Source of the DNA: Punica granatum
Taxonomy: Eukaryota; Streptophyta; Magnoliopsida; Myrtales; Lythraceae
NCBI RefSeq assembly: GCF_007655135.1
Contig: NC_045130.1
Coordinates: 20,961,363-21,025,362, forward strand
DNA: 64,000 bases
Direction of reading: 5' to 3'
The notes under the pieces were generated by a model that made no database searches, was not told the DNA's origin, and saw only the letters and a program-made list of their open reading frames with translations. The translations under genes and the position numbers were made by a program. This document shows positions 50,283 through 61,080 of this stretch, piece after piece (within the stretch, counting starts at the first letter, position 1; every line of letters begins with the position of its first letter).

Positions 50283-50338
50283 GATAAACTTAATTAGTCA
50301 CACACAATATGATAAACTTAGTTAGTCACACACAATAT
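50283..50338 (+). repeat. 28-bp tandem duplication
   Basis: GATAAACTTA followed by (A/G)TTAGTCACACACAATAT occurs twice in a row with a single difference, within the putative solo LTR. Confidence 0.9.
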
Positions 50339-50523
50339 GACTTGTTTGAGCCGAGAACGAATTGATTCTAATTAAGGCAGTTAATTACTAATCAATTATC
50401 AGATTAGACTTGCAATGTAGTTGTAGGGGTGCTAACATATCCGGAAGTCAAATCCAACATTAAGGTGGACTTGTTTAACAAATGATTATATTCGACATAA
50501 TAGTTTCCTTAAATAGAAAGTTA

Positions 50524-50552
50524 ATATATATATGTATATATATATATATATA
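50524..50552. repeat. (TA)n microsatellite
   Basis: TA dinucleotides interrupted once by a G. It could serve as the TATA region of the solo LTR. Confidence 0.85.
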
Positions 50553-51559
50553 AAGTCTATATATGAGGAAACTTTAGTTAAGAGCGTCGCGGTCTTCCTC
50601 TTTTGGGAATATCGTGGTTTTGGAAATATCTAAAATTACAAGGGCAAGATTGCAAATAAGTAGTTAATTAGATTTGCAAATAAATAGTAAATTTAGATTT
50701 GCAAATAAGTTCCTGAGGGTTGAAAGGCAAAATATATAAAGATACATGTTGTCTGGAAACCTTGGTGCAATTCTTTAGTTGCGAGACACCCGAAAGAGTG
50801 AGAGAGAGCATAGGAGGAGAATGGTTATCACCATAGCCACATGCTCCACCTCTCGAGGCCGATTGAAGGCAAACCAAGCCTCCTTTGGCCTCCACTTGCT
50901 TGAGCGGACCACCCCCTGCACCCGTTCGGTTCGTGGATGCCATCTATACGTGTGGACAGCCGTGTGGTAGTGTTCATGACGTTGACGAGCACCCCTTGGC
51001 GAGTACAAGTTTGAGTGGATGAGCTAGAGGTCAAACACTTGTGCGACTTCAAATGTTGTTCGGGAAGGCGACCTTATCATCTGGACTCCGCTTCAAGAGG
51101 TAATTCTGAAGAGAACTCCTTAATAGTGATAGGGTTAAGTTGTCTAAATGATTAAAATGTGATACCACGTCGCAATTAGATTTCGGTCTCGATCCTGAAT
51201 TTGTGTGAATGGTTAAAATTTTAATTATTTGCTATTTTATTTTCCGCTGCATATTTTGCTATTGTTCTTAACAAGCTCGGCGGTGGACCACTACCTCAAG
51301 CAACCTCGTTGGACGCATCATAAGTCTTGAACAAGGTCAGTTGGGAGGCAATTTTCAGCGGGGGGCCACCACCGATTTATGGAGGAGGCTGATTAGTGGT
51401 GGCAGTACTCTCACAGGCCATCCCCGATCTCTTTTCCAAGGTAACCTCGTTGGAGGCTTCTAACGCTTCCATCGAGGTACCTTCGGAAGCGATCCCATCA
51501 CCGATATGCCCCTCCTTTAACTTACAATTTTTTGTAAAATTTCAAAACTATATATTTTT

Positions 51560-52385
51560 GGGAAAATAGCACCATGTACCATGGTTTTTTGACTTTTCTC
51601 ACATTGCAGCATAAATTCAAATCATTTTCTTGTACAACATGAAAAAAAAATTGCACCGCACAGCACGCCATCAGTTTTCCTTCGAAAATTGGACGGAATG
51701 CTAACATGACGACTTTTTATAGGGTATTCTCGCACAAAATATAACTTTGAGGGCCTATATTTAATTAAATAAACTATAAAACTTTAAAGAAAAAATAGGG
51801 AAAGGCTTGATTGGAGGGGCTCCCAACCCCCAATTCAGGTCGCTGGCCTTATCTGAGGAGGCCGACAACCCCAACTGGGAGGGTAGGTGGCCGGCGAGTG
51901 AGCCCCTCAATTTGAGGGAACCTAGCAGCGGGATCCCCCAAATTGAGGGAGTCGGGGGGGCTTCCCTGTGGGCTACCGACCCCCCAGTTGGGATCCCCGA
52001 CCTACTCAGACAAGGCTAGCGACCCCAATTGGGGTGTCGGTGGATTGGGGAGGGAGCCCCGATCCTTGGATTGGGGTTGCAAGCTGGCGGCCCCAATCGG
52101 GGGGATCGATGGCCGGCCGAGAGGCACCGACTCCTTCTAATCAAGCCTTCCCTTTTTTTTTAAAAAAAAAAAATATAGTTTATTTAATTAAATTTAGGTC
52201 TCTAAAGTTATATTTTGTGCGAAAATACCCTAGAAAAAATCGCCACATCAGAATTCCGTTTGATGGAAAACCAACGGCGTGCTGTGCGGTGCAAAAAAAA
52301 ATCATATTGTACAAGGAAATGATTTGAATTTGTATTGTAACGTGAAAAAAGTTAAAAAAATCGTGTTACACGGCGTTATTTCTCC
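51560..52385. mobile_element. Foldback Mutator-like (MULE) non-autonomous element
   Basis: Inverted arms of about 240-250 bp (51560-51805 and 52133-52385) flank a GC-rich centre of about 330 bp. The arms start GGGAAAATAGCACCATGTACC and, read inward, GGAGAAATAACGCCGTGTAAC, and share TTGCACCGCACAGCACGCC. A perfect 9-bp duplication, TATATTTTT, lies at 51551-51559 and 52386-52394. Long inverted repeats plus 9-bp duplications are the Mutator signature. The centre repeats CCCAATTGGGG-like motifs. The open frames there (51807-52019, 51968-52327) resemble no known protein, and no transposase is present. Confidence 0.88.
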
Positions 52386-52560
52386 TATATTTTTAAATTT
52401 AAATAATAGAATGATGAAAAGAAAAGGAAAAGAAAAAGAAAGTGCTTTATGTTCGTTTGTTAACAGAAAGGCTGAAAGGAGGAATAAAATATTGTACTTT
52501 TCAAGGGTCGGGAGCTGTAGAAATGTCAAAATGGGTAAGGACCCAACTGGCATGCTCTAA

Positions 52561-52678
52561 GTGATTGTTTGGATTGAGAGTTATCGAGAATTATAGAGAG
52601 GAGGGTTATGCATATATTGAAACTCTCATAACCCTTCCATCCATAACAATTCATAACCAGCATACCCCAAACAAGTTA
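52561..52678. mobile_element. Small Tourist-like MITE
   Basis: It is 118 bp with ends GTGATTGTTTGGATT and, read inward, TAACTTGTTTGGGGT, flanked by TAA at 52558-52560 and 52679-52681. The interior folds on itself (GGGTTATG against CATAACCC). Confidence 0.65.
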
Positions 52679-52681
52679 TAA

Positions 52682-53288
52682 AAAGATTATCCTAATTCAT
52701 CTTAAACGATCCTTGGTTAGTATTAGCTCCTTCCTAACGAATTCTTATCACAATCTCAATCCTATCGTCATCAAATAATATTAGTATTTCAAAAATCCCA
52801 TCCCCTCTTTATCTGGCCTACCCAACATGCCCTAGAGATGAAAAGCTTAGGAGTTTTGCTAATTTAATCAAGCAATTGTGAGAGAATTTAAATTCGTCCT
52901 GAGGTGTAGAATGTTTAATAATGGTTTGGTTTCCGCTCGGATTGGGCTTCAATAGAAAACCTCCTTGGATAATTGGCGTGTTCCTTTGCAAAACCTTCTC
53001 TTTTCAAAATAAATAAACAAACAACTGACCAAGAAAGAAAGGAGAGAAAAAAAAAGGGAACAAATATCACATCTTTCAAAAGCCAACCTGAATTTGATGC
53101 TAAGGTAGTTCATATACAACCAACAAGTAGAAGAAGGAAAAAAAAAAAGAAAAAAAGAAGCCAAATTGTAACATTATTCCGAAATAATATACACTTTGTC
53201 TGATTTGAGCTTCCATCATGTCAAATGCTAGCGAACGAATCAAAAGGGTGGTCCTCTTAAGCAAGAACTCGTTTAAGCGCAGCCCTTT
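52682..53288. other. Intergenic and probable 3' UTR of the RING gene
   Basis: No gene is visible. The part nearest 53288 is probably the 3' UTR of the minus-strand RING gene. An overlapping plus-strand frame at 53218-53445 is antisense to its last exon. Confidence 0.5.
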
Positions 53289-56200
53289 TTATGAATCTCT
53301 GAACGCCCTTACAACATCCATTATCGGAGCTCGACATATTGGACACTTCCCGCTGCTCCACTGTAGCTCATGTGCGCACTTCAGACAAGTACACATATGC
53401 CCACATCTGGAAAATTACATGAAAACATTTAAGAGTATTACGTGAAGAGAATGTAAATTTGGTTGAGATAAAGATGAGATTATGCTATACGCTTCCAATT
53501 GTAGAACTTACCTGTAGAGCAGCGAGTCGACTTGCATCTCATAGCATATGCAACACATGCCTTTTCTAGGTGCCCCCTCCTGTGGTTTCATCCTTTCACC
53601 CCTGACTGCACAAATTAATTCGAGCTAATCGGTTATCAACAGGAAACCGGTGAGCTCTTATATATTCTAAGAAACATAAACCAGCTTAAAATCCAGAGCA
53701 GCCATTCAGTTGAACCAGCTGAATATGGGAGCTCTTCAATGTCCATGACATATTATAGTTGAAAATGAAAACTATTCGGTTATGGAAAATGAAAATACCG
53801 GATGAAATGAAGAAACAAACACATTCATCTGTACCTAACAGTACGTTTTATACACCATAAGGTCCTGTAACACTAGGATCCAAAACGATTTTGCCTTGGT
53901 TTTATAATGTTTTTATAGAACAGAAAATGAAACTGGAAGACCTCAGTTAGTAATTTCCAGCAAATTAACGAACCAAATTTCCTGACTTACAAGAAATCAT
54001 GTCCTCTTTGATCGAGTCTTGCAACTTGACCTGCATATCCACGCAGCTATTAATTGATTTCCTGAGCTCAGACATCTCCTGGTACAGTTGCTTCATTTGT
54101 GCCCTTAGATCATTTATCAGTTCCATCTCCTGCAATTCCGCCGGCAGCATAACATCAAAGCTCCACATCAGAAATTAATGGCCCACCCGTCTGGCACAAT
54201 GGAGAGGAACCAGTATATGCAGAGTCCCAATTCAAAAGGTCTATTTGTTATGACCGTAGATGATTTTAATGAAAACCTCACAATGGATGACATAGCTGAA
54301 AAAAAGTAAATTAAATAGAAGGAAATCTCACAATGGAAAGGCGATCGATGGAGTTAAAGTGCTGCCAAGCATCATGTTGATAAGGATGCGAGTTGAGTGG
54401 TTCCGGAGAAGATGTTGAAGCCACGGGTTGAAGATCATTATTGTTTGCCTCGCAACTTCGATAGCTCCAAGACCTCATGTATGTCGGGGAGCGCATCTTG
54501 AAAGATGATGTGTTGCTGTGGTTGAAGTACTCCCTAGCTTCGTGATATCTCCCGCCAATTGTGCTCTCATCTTCTTCCTCCTCCAAGTCTGCCATTGCAT
54601 CATTGTCATTTTCCTGTTCGTATTCATTTTCTTCTATTGTAATGTGTCCTTGTTCCTCATCCTCTTGTCCTTGTTCCTCCTGCTCTTCTTGTTCCTCGTC
54701 TTCTCTATATTCCCTTTCCTCTATGCCCATATCGTCACCCTCTTCTCGACCTACGGCTGAGATTTCATTAAAACGGGATGAGACCAGTTGGCCCATTCTC
54801 TCTTGGCCTCTCAAGTATATTTGCTCTTCTTCTGCTTCTTCCTCTACCTCTTCTTCTTCCATCGATTGGTTCATTCTCTCTTGACCACTCAAGTAAATCT
54901 GTTCTCTTTCTTCTTCTTCTTCTTGGACTACTTCTTCTGCTTCCTCTACTTGTACCACTCCCTCTACTTCCTCCTCCTCGGGTTCTTCTTCTTGCTCGTC
55001 TCCATGACCATCAGCTGATTGAGAATGATATCGCAAAAAAGATGAAAGAAAACGATTCATCCTGTCATTATTGCTCGGGTCATCTTCTTGGTGACTCATT
55101 TGATGGTTCTGTCTTTGCAAATGGGATGCCATCAAACTGTTCATCCTGTCCCGAAAATCACTGGTGAGAAAAGTTGATACCCTTCTCCTGCAGAAATAAC
55201 CTCACAGGTCAATTTCCTGAAAATGCTGATTACTAGAACATGCCTTTTATCTTGATTATTCTTAACAATGCTATAGAATTTCACTTTTAATATCTTCTTC
55301 CTACATATATAGACAATGGTGGATCGACAAAAAAGATTTTAAAGCACCTTCTTTGAAATCGCAAGGTAGTTCAAAATGTAATGTAGTTAAAGAATAGTGG
55401 AACAGCGTACCTCTCAACCAATCGCCGAATGTCCGAATTCTCAGACTCGGTCTCTAGCACATCCCTATATCGAGCCTCCCTCTGCTCCTCCCAATAGCTC
55501 CGTGGCCGAGACACACCAAGGAACCACTCATACCCACTCTCACTAGTCATCGGCTCCTCTTCCATATTACTTTCTTGCCTCTCTTCTTCTGCTGTCTCTT
55601 CCTCATACCAGCAACCATTCATTGAAGTAAATGACTCAGCTTTTTCCTGCAACTCGAGGCTGTTAACCTCAAACCCCGTCTCTTGGTAAGTGATGTTTGA
55701 GGTTAGACTCCTCTCATCTCGGAAATTTTCAGCTGTGGTTTGCTCGAAACCTGTCTCTTGGTAAATGATATTCGAGGTCAGACTCCTCTTGTCTTGGAGA
55801 TCTTCAGCTGTGGCTGGCCCGAAACCTGTCTCTTGGTAAGTGATATTAGAGGTTAGACTCCTATCATCTCGAATATCTTCAGCTGTGATTGGCTCCTTCT
55901 GCTCTGAGTGTGAACTTCGTTGCAGAACATGAACTTCCATGTGATCACTCTCCCTCACAAAGCTCTGATCACCGCTGATGGAAGAAGAATCTTCTGAACT
56001 GGCACATTTCTTTGTCGGCTGAGCTTGAGGATTGTTTGCAGTGTTATTTGCATCATTTCTTGTTGTCACAGCTACTTGACTAGAAGTTACCTTGAATTTT
56101 TCCCTGCTTCAATTCGAGTCTCCACGTTAATTCAATGGAATAGTATAACCAAAATCCTTTCTATCAAGCATTAATTCTGAACCACTTGCATCTAAAGTGC

Positions 56201-57798
56201 CTAATTGTGAGATTGGTATCCTTGTATATGTGCAAACCTAGGGCAATCACAACTGAATAGAAATACGGGCTAACGACCAAACAATATGAGTAAACTGCCA
56301 GTGAGGTATCTAGTAGACGGATGGAACAGTTGCTAGATTTAATACCCGAGATGAACAACGGTGGAACTATGGGATGAGCTGCTCCCTTCAGCAGAACTCG
56401 AACTTCCTGGACGCTGTTGCTGTTGAGTTTGGAGATGGACACCCATCCCGCGCTGCAGAACTTTGAGCCGCAGCAGTGACTGCATTTATGCATAATGACG
56501 AAAACGGGATTACTATCATTTCTTCCCTACTGCTTTGTTTACACCTTTTTGGATGTAAAAAAAGTTTTGCATCTTTTAGGGAAAACAGATCTTCCAAACA
56601 GCAACCTGACACTCATTTCCTTATTCGCTTTTAAAACAGAAGAAAAATGGAAAACTGAGCAATCAGTGTAAGAACTCCGCAACGGCAAGATTATAAAAAT
56701 TTTCTAGTTATGAAGATCCCAGTTATGACATAACTAGTCGAATAGTTGATCTTTCCACGGTAACTTTACCTGGATGCGACCTTTTTGAGAGAAACGTGAA
56801 ACAGCTCGGCGTTCCCCTAGCGAGTCGAGTTCCCTCTGCCTGTCGCGCTCCATATGCATGAGAAGGTCATTTAAGGCCTGCCGCCCCCTCAGCCTTGGAG
56901 AATTCGTCATTTGCACCGCAAAGAACCTCTGCTCCGAAGAATGATCAGACCCCACAGACCGTTCCCGCTCTCGGTATGGAGACTCGACTCCAGCATTGGT
57001 ACATGGCTCATTATCATTCTCATCACTGGAAACAGAAGTCAACCTCCGAATGATATCTGCCACACGTGGTGTCTTCAAGCTCGTTCCAGTATTGGTATCC
57101 CGGTCCTGGGATGAGGAAGAAGATGTCGAAGAAAAAGAAGAAGACGGAGGCCGGCCTTCAGGAACGGCCCAATCTGATTCCTGGTCCCCTATCGACCCCT
57201 CGTGGCTTGGTCGGCTCTCTTCAAACATTTCCCCGACTTCTGACTTCCTCGGGGGTTCCTCGTTGCTGCAGCTGAAGGGAGAATTGCCCCTGCTGCTGCT
57301 TGCTGTAGGTGTCCGGTTCAAGCCATGTGACTGGCCAAGCCGGGCCTCCCATATCTGCACAAGCGATGACGCCCCAAGATTCGATGGGCCTGCAGCCAAA
57401 TGATCATAGGCAACTGATGCTGCTTCCTTCGAAGACAAAGCCGAAGTTGAGCACACCACATGCTCAGGCTCATCGCTTTGCTTCTCAATCGTGGAGATCG
57501 TATCTCGGGCCTGTTGTGTGGCCCACCGGTCCAGGACCCTGGACTGCCTCGGGCTTAGGGCCAATGGCGGTTCCTCCCCCACGTACTTTTCTTGATTGCC
57601 ACCCAACAACTTCAAGCTCTGCCTTTCGCCCCTCTGTTCATTGTCCTTGGAATCTGGGGAGATGTTGATGCAAGTGACAAGGTCCTGAAGGTTCTTCCGG
57701 AACGCGTTGCTTTCTCTGCACCGGTCTCTCCGGTTGTGGTCCCGAAGAATGCAACCGAAGGGTGCCGAAGCCGCGATTTCCACCTGGGAGGAAGCCAT
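53289..57798 (-). CDS. RING-HC (C3HC4) E3 ubiquitin-protein ligase, 1,020 aa
   Basis: Its likely role is to transfer ubiquitin from an E2 enzyme to an unknown substrate. Seven exons with consistent GT-AG phases: 57798-56770, 56479-56346, 56103-55411, 55187-54332, 54129-53991, 53605-53512, 53406-53289. The start is the ATG of [16 protein letters not shown]; an upstream in-frame ATG at 57855 exists but adds a non-conserved leader. Residues about 302-355 hold a conserved plant block ([43 protein letters not shown]). Residues 461-535 are three 25-residue repeats. Residues about 682-835 are very acidic. Exon 5 (905-950) is probably coiled coil. The RING is C968-x2-C971...C983-x-H985-x3-C989-x2-C992...C1003-x2-C1006, close to the end. 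The architecture resembles the Arabidopsis RING/U-box proteins related to EDA18, from memory. The substrate is unknown. Confidence 0.93.
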
Positions 57799-58171
57799 TT
57801 TCCTCGTTGAATTGAATCGAATCAAATTCACCCGATCACGAACAACACGAGACAATACTGATTATTCATCCCATTTCGGAGATCTTGTATCCGAGGCAGA
57901 GACTAGAAACAATAGGAGATAACCCATTGAGAGGGAATGGGTGGAGAGATTGAAAAACCGATCAACCTCACAAGGAATCCCCCAAAGAATTGAATCTCTC
58001 TTTTCTACAACGATTACGAGGACAAAAAAACCGACAGAAGAAGCCCGAGAAAAGAAAAAGGAAACTACTTCAAGGAATAGGAACAGAGGATGTTTTGCCC
58101 CCCACCTTGTTTAAGAATGTCCTTCAAAATCGCCAATCCTCTGTCATCAGCCACCCATTAATCCCACTCCC

Positions 58172-58188
58172 TCTGCCTATATTTAGAC
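58172..58188 (-). promoter_or_regulatory. Candidate TATA box of the RING gene
   Basis: CTAAATATAGG on the minus strand lies about 380 nt upstream of the RING gene ATG and could set a leader of roughly 350 nt. A CT-rich tract (58207-58240 in plus coordinates) lies just upstream. No expression evidence is available. Confidence 0.35.
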
Positions 58189-58260
58189 CTCCCCTTGACC
58201 AATCTAACAGAGAGAGATATAGATATAGAGAGAGAGACAAACAATATTCTTAAATGAGAT

Positions 58261-59404
58261 ATGACATAGATTATATTAGAAGTAAAAATGACATGTTTGC
58301 GTTTTTTAGGATGAACAGAAAACAGAGGGAGGGCTCCCTAAGAGACAGAGGAGGCTTCGTTTGTTTATTTTGTTTGGTTGGTTGGAGATGTTGGGGTTTT
58401 CGAGGGGGGAGAGAGAATTAAGAACCGTTATGGTTTCAAGGCTTTTATTTCATGGGAGAAATAAGCAAGATTTCGTTTTTTTTTTTCGGTTGAAAGAAAT
58501 AAGCAAGATGGGCACTTTTAAGAGCCTGCAGTTATTTTCTATATTACAGTATTTATGATATATATGCAGTAATATGGGTCTCTACATCACATCAATTACT
58601 TTACCATTTCGCATCAATGGCTTCGATTTCCAATCCATCCTTTATATTTGTTTCCATATGTTTTGTTTGTGTTATCGTCTCGTGATATGAAAAGCCTATA
58701 AGTTTAACTTGACATATAATTACTGCGAGAAAAGAAACCAAATATGACATGTCGCAAATATGTCGTAAACGTAAGCTACTCAGAATCAATGCTGGTCCCT
58801 TTTAGTTAGTTAATTCATGTGTTGTCGAATGTTCACCTTTGTTTGTTTATATGTTAAGGCTCGGGAATTAATTAAACAAACATATGTAATCCAAGGACTA
58901 TAAAAACTCACTAAGGAAATGGGAAACAATCTGCGCTAGTACTCTATATACACTTTGAACTATCAGGTTCTAGGTGGTCTTCTATTGTCACTTGTGATGG
59001 AGTCTGAGCCCTGAGACTGCGGAGATGGCGGCGGTCATGACTGGTAGGACGATGGAGATGGAGATCTCCGGCGAGATTGATGTGAGAGAGACCTTGGATG
59101 GAGAGAGAGAGCGCTTAATTGGGAAAATGGATTGTTTCCTCCCTTGCCATATCGGGCAGAGCCCCTTATATATAGCAGTTGAGCCGGACATTGTCTCAAA
59201 GCCTTGGGTTTTTACTAGGGTGGGCCCATCCTACGGGGCCAATTATAGTGGGCTAAAGCCCATCCGAAGGCCCAGTCCATGTCAACTTGCATAGTTGCAT
59301 CATTGATGTCCATTTACTTTATATTTTCTTTATCCATGCCCCATTTTAGGCGCACATAACTCTGTTATCATTGAAAAATCTACGTTTACGTATATCATCA
59401 ATCA
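58261..59404. other. Intergenic DNA upstream of the RING gene
   Basis: No gene can be supported. A plus-strand frame at 59025-59294 begins MAAVMTGRTMEMEISGEID but has no recognised domain. The GGGCCCA-type motifs after it (59220-59280) are common in plant promoters and UTRs. Confidence 0.45.
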
Positions 59405-59888
59405 TCAATATATATATATATATATAAGAATTGATACATTAAATGTGCATTAATATTAAATATTATTATTTTATTATTAAATCAAATAAAGTAGATGTGT
59501 GTAATATGCGTTTAGTATTTTAATTGTCTACTCTCCATAAATCATGAAAAACAAAGGAATTTATGGCCCTAACAATATATTCTTTATAAATTGATTAATT
59601 AAATAAGTTAGTATAGTTACTTACATGATTAAAATTTGGAGTATCCAAAGCATTTGACTGAAAAATGTATGCACTATTTACAATGGGTTATATTTAAATA
59701 ACTAAATCGATTAATCATAAAAATTACAATTCGTGGCCTCAAAAGTATAATTTTGATAAATTAATAGAACAACAAAATATTGTTACTAACTTAAAATAGA
59801 AATACTCAAACACTTGACCCATAAAATATTTAATAAGCCAATTAATTTAATAACTTATATGATTTATTATATGCATGTATATATATAT
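59405..59888 (-). repeat. Inverted copy of the 24.95-25.44 kb repeat
   Basis: The reverse complement follows 24950-25438 through most landmarks. The copy stops abruptly at the TG of an LTR-like sequence at 59889, suggesting the latter inserted into it. Confidence 0.75.
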
Positions 59889-61080
59889 TGTCAACACCTT
59901 GTTTTGGTCTACTGGCTCTAGTGGAGGATATCGACAACATTCACCGCTAGAACTCCTAGGACTTGATCAAAAAATGACCTGACAAACCATTAGGTTGCTA
60001 TTTATAGCTGGGTCAACAAAAACACCCCGATGACCTCAAGGCACGACAATAGAGAAGCCTCTAGGGTCGCCCATATATTCAACAAAGCAATCGGAGAACT
60101 CAAACAGTTCTTCTCTTTTCTCTTCTACTTTTCTTTTTTTCTTCTCATTTCTCTTTTTCTACCATCCACTCTTATATATCTATACATACATATACATTAT
60201 ACTATCTACACTTAACCATTCACCATCCAACACACCTCCCAAAATATCTTCATCTTTGTCTTCCATATACACCCACAACCATCCTCCTTTAAGACAGTTT
60301 CGCTATCACTTTCTTTCACTAAACCATCAACTCTCAAACTCTCTCAATTCTCTTTAAACTCCCTAGAACACCCCAAATTCGGCCATCCCACCAGTAGTTC
60401 CATAACAAAAGCCAAAACGGCTCGATTTTTCGGTAAACCGCCTCCCAACTCAACCCGAGTTTCAAACAAACTACATCCCCCCCCATTTTTTTTCGACCTC
60501 CCGATTCCATTGGTGGCATTAATTTTTCCATTTGAGGCTCCCATATACCCATTCCAACACTGTCCAAAAACGGGTTTCTCAAGTTTCTCGATTTTCTCGA
60601 TGAGTTTCTTCCTCCCACGACTAAGGTGAGTCGTGCCCACACTCCTTGACGGACCACCCACGGCCCATTCTCTTCTCCATGACAAGGAGGTCACGGTCCA
60701 AGAGCTAATCAACCGAGCATAACCACTCTCGGGTCCCCTCACCATGCTCTCAGGTCAGCTCACCATCTTGCTCGGCTCCGCTCTAGGGTGGGTCAGCCCC
60801 TGGCCCAACGACTTGAGCGCCACCTACAACACCGATCAAGAACCTTCCAGCAGCCTCGGGCCCCCATGCATAGCCCTTGCAGTCGCGCCAAGCATCCTCA
60901 CCAACCAAGCCTTCCCTCGACTCATGCGAGTCACTCGACTCCAACAGGGTCTAGCGGCCTTCCTCCCTCTTTTTCCCTCTTTCTTTTACCTTATTTTGTA
61001 GGTTGGGAGCCTCTCGAAAGCCCCTGAATTGCCGTTTCACCTCCAGTAGCTCGAAGACCCCGAAAACACCATCTCGGGTC
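59889..61080 (+). mobile_element. LTR-like segment related to the 27-41 kb element
   Basis: The first 40 bases (TGTCAACACCTTGTTTTGG, then CTGGCTCTAGTGGA) match the LTR start at 37246 with changes. A pyrimidine-rich run near 60110-60170 resembles that at 37680-37735. The rest (60350-61050) is GC-richer, has no gene I can recognise, and does not align clearly with either LTR. Confidence 0.4.

Larger units (their letters stand above)
49045..51273 (+). mobile_element. Probable solo LTR (copia-like), about 2.2 kb
   Basis: The segment begins TGTTAGTTATATGCCATAG and ends TGTTCTTAACA (TG...CA). The flanking pentamers AACTC (49040-49044) and AGCTC (51274-51278) match at four of five bases. Inside is a TATA-rich stretch at 50524-50552 upstream of what could be the transcribed part. 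No PBS follows the right end and no second LTR is present, which suits a solo LTR. A MITE sits inside it. The copia label rests only on a remembered resemblance of the first 150 bp. Confidence 0.45.

Noticed and set aside
51807..52327. Protein genes in the GC-rich centre of the foldback element
   Set aside because: They are short overlapping frames in Pro/Gly/Trp-rich sequence caused by high GC. No domain was recognised.
54561..55167. Plus-strand Ser/Leu-rich frames
   Set aside because: They are antisense shadows of the acidic Glu-rich exon of the RING gene.
56996..57403. Plus-strand frame opposite RING exon 1
   Set aside because: It is antisense to a well-supported coding exon and has no domain.
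59025..59294. Plus-strand gene of 89 codons
   Set aside because: No domain, no splice structure and no family resemblance. A minus-strand frame covers part of the same stretch, so neither is favoured.
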